6,241 nucleotides of DNA from Clostridia bacterium (GTDB taxonomy: Bacteria > Bacillota > Sulfobacillia > SLMV01), in NCBI GenBank assembly GCA_007136565.1, contig SLGS01000178.1, positions 1-6,241 on the forward strand. The letters run 5' to 3'. How positions within the stretch are numbered: the first letter of the stretch is position 1; each line of letters starts with the position of its first letter. A program made the translations under genes and the position numbers. The notes beneath the pieces were generated by a model. That model was not told the origin of the DNA. It worked only from the letters and a program-made list of their open reading frames with translations, and did no database searches. Of this stretch, positions 5,647-6,241 are shown one piece after another.

Positions 5647-5690
5647 TGAAGCGGAAATCCTTGTTTTCAGTGGGGTTGATGTCCGTATGA
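5646..5690 (+). CDS. Possible 14-codon minicistron between dxr and rseP
   Basis: ATG 5646 overlaps the dxr stop as TGATG and lies 9 bases after GGAG (5633-5636). It encodes MKRKSLFSVGLMSV and ends at TGA 5688-5690, which overlaps the rseP ATG as ATGA. Both ends are therefore stop/start overlaps. A basic start and a hydrophobic middle are visible, but the peptide is too short to classify. A role in translational coupling from dxr to rseP is plausible; chance is also possible. Confidence 0.35.
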   Translation: MKRKSLFSVGLMSV

Positions 5691-6241
5691 CCGTACTTTT
5701 GACCGTATTAGTTTTGGGTATTATCATCCTGGTGCACGAAATCGGGCACTTCGTCATGGCACGACGCGCCGGTGTCTTGTGCCACGAGTTCTCCATTGGA
5801 TTCGGGCCCAAGATCTACTCCTGGCAGGGCGAGGAAACCACTTATTCCGTTCGCGCCATACCGCTGGGAGGATATGTACTCATGGCGGGAGATGCGGGAA
5901 ACGCCCTGGAGGGAGAAGCGCCCGAAACCCGAGAAATCGGCCGCAGGATGGGGGACAAGTCCATATGGTCCCGGGTAAAGATAATGGCAGCGGGATCCAT
6001 GACCAACATCGTCTTGGCCTTCGTGATTTTCTTCGTAGTCTACGCTGTGGTGGGCATTCCTTTGCCCACGCTCACCGTAGAAGAAGTCCAAGGAGGATAT
6101 CCGGCGGACCTCGCCGGCATGGAGGTGGGCGATCGGATAGTGAGTGTGGATGGCCGCGAGATGAATCAATGGATGGAGGTCGTCGAAACGGTTCGGCGTA
6201 ATCCCGATCAACCATTGGAATTCACCGTCGAGCGCGACGGA
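5687..6241 (+). CDS. rseP: Site-2 intramembrane zinc protease, RseP/RasP family (3' end outside window)
   Basis: RseP-type proteases cut membrane-bound anti-sigma factors and signal peptides within the bilayer. The visible 185 residues contain the zinc motif HEIGH at 17-21 inside the first membrane segment (about 3-24), with Glu18 as catalytic base. FSIGFGPKIYS (35-45) and RAIPLGGYVLMAGD (56-69) are the conserved loop blocks, and KIMAAGSMTNIVLAFVIFF (98-116) is the second membrane segment with its conserved Asn107. A PDZ domain starts near 128, with PADLAGMEVGDRIVSVDG at 139-156. The second zinc-ligand motif (NxxPDG type) and the last membrane segments would lie beyond the window. ATG 5687 is chosen because the membrane segment begins at once, as in homologues; the upstream ribosome site is weak (GGGG at 5672-5675), so coupling to the preceding minicistron may matter. 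The physiological substrate cannot be inferred here. Confidence 0.95.
   Translation, partial: MTVLLTVLVLGIIILVHEIGHFVMARRAGVLCHEFSIGFGPKIYSWQGEETTYSVRAIPLGGYVLMAGDAGNALEGEAPETREIGRRMGDKSIWSRVKIMAAGSMTNIVLAFVIFFVVYAVVGIPLPTLTVEEVQGGYPADLAGMEVGDRIVSVDGREMNQWMEVVETVRRNPDQPLEFTVERDG
5699..5727 (+). promoter_or_regulatory. Sigma-70-like promoter match inside the rseP 5' end
   Basis: TTGACC (5699-5704) and TATCAT (5722-5727) each match the sigma-70/SigA hexamers at five of six positions and are 17 bases apart. The match lies in the AT-richer codons of the first membrane segment, where such matches often arise by chance. If active, it would transcribe genes downstream of rseP rather than rseP from its own start. 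Confidence 0.25.

Overview
The window holds a single plus-strand gene cluster with no terminator-like gap: rpsB (5' end cut off), tsf, pyrH, frr, a small ORF without a normal start codon (here orfX), uppS, cdsA, dxr and rseP (3' end cut off). The base composition is moderately GC-rich, roughly 58-60% by eye. The order frr-uppS-cdsA-dxr-rseP differs from E. coli, where dxr directly follows frr. It matches the arrangement known from Bacillota and several other non-gammaproteobacterial phyla. The PyrH and RpsB sequences read as Clostridia-like, and EF-Ts is the short form of about 200 residues. I infer a Bacillota-like or related organism and cannot name it.

Layout. Positions 1-2657 carry translation and nucleotide genes: ribosomal protein S2, elongation factor Ts, UMP kinase and ribosome recycling factor. 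Positions 2658-2923 lie between frr and uppS. They hold an 88-codon open frame that ends in an ATGA overlap with uppS but has no ATG, GTG or TTG near its 5' end. Positions 2924-5646 carry envelope-lipid genes: undecaprenyl diphosphate synthase, CDP-diglyceride synthase and DXP reductoisomerase. From 5687 to the end is the N-terminal half of a site-2 protease of the RseP/RasP family.

How they work together. The first four genes serve protein synthesis and UDP supply. Dxr supplies isoprenoid precursors through the MEP pathway, UppS condenses these into the C55 carrier for cell-wall synthesis, and CdsA activates phosphatidate for phospholipid synthesis. RseP cleaves proteins within the membrane those lipids build. 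Junctions are tight (overlaps of 11 and 4 bases, gaps of 4 to 47 bases), so cotranscription and translational coupling are likely.

The points most worth a second look are orfX, which has a strong Shine-Dalgarno placed 8 bases before an AUC codon; a perfect 13-bp inverted repeat exactly ten codons long inside cdsA; short out-of-frame mini-ORFs at the starts of cdsA and rseP; and a G7A6 homopolymer at the pyrH/frr overlap. Apart from these the region is ordinary housekeeping DNA, and I see no mobile element, CRISPR array, RNA gene or defence system.
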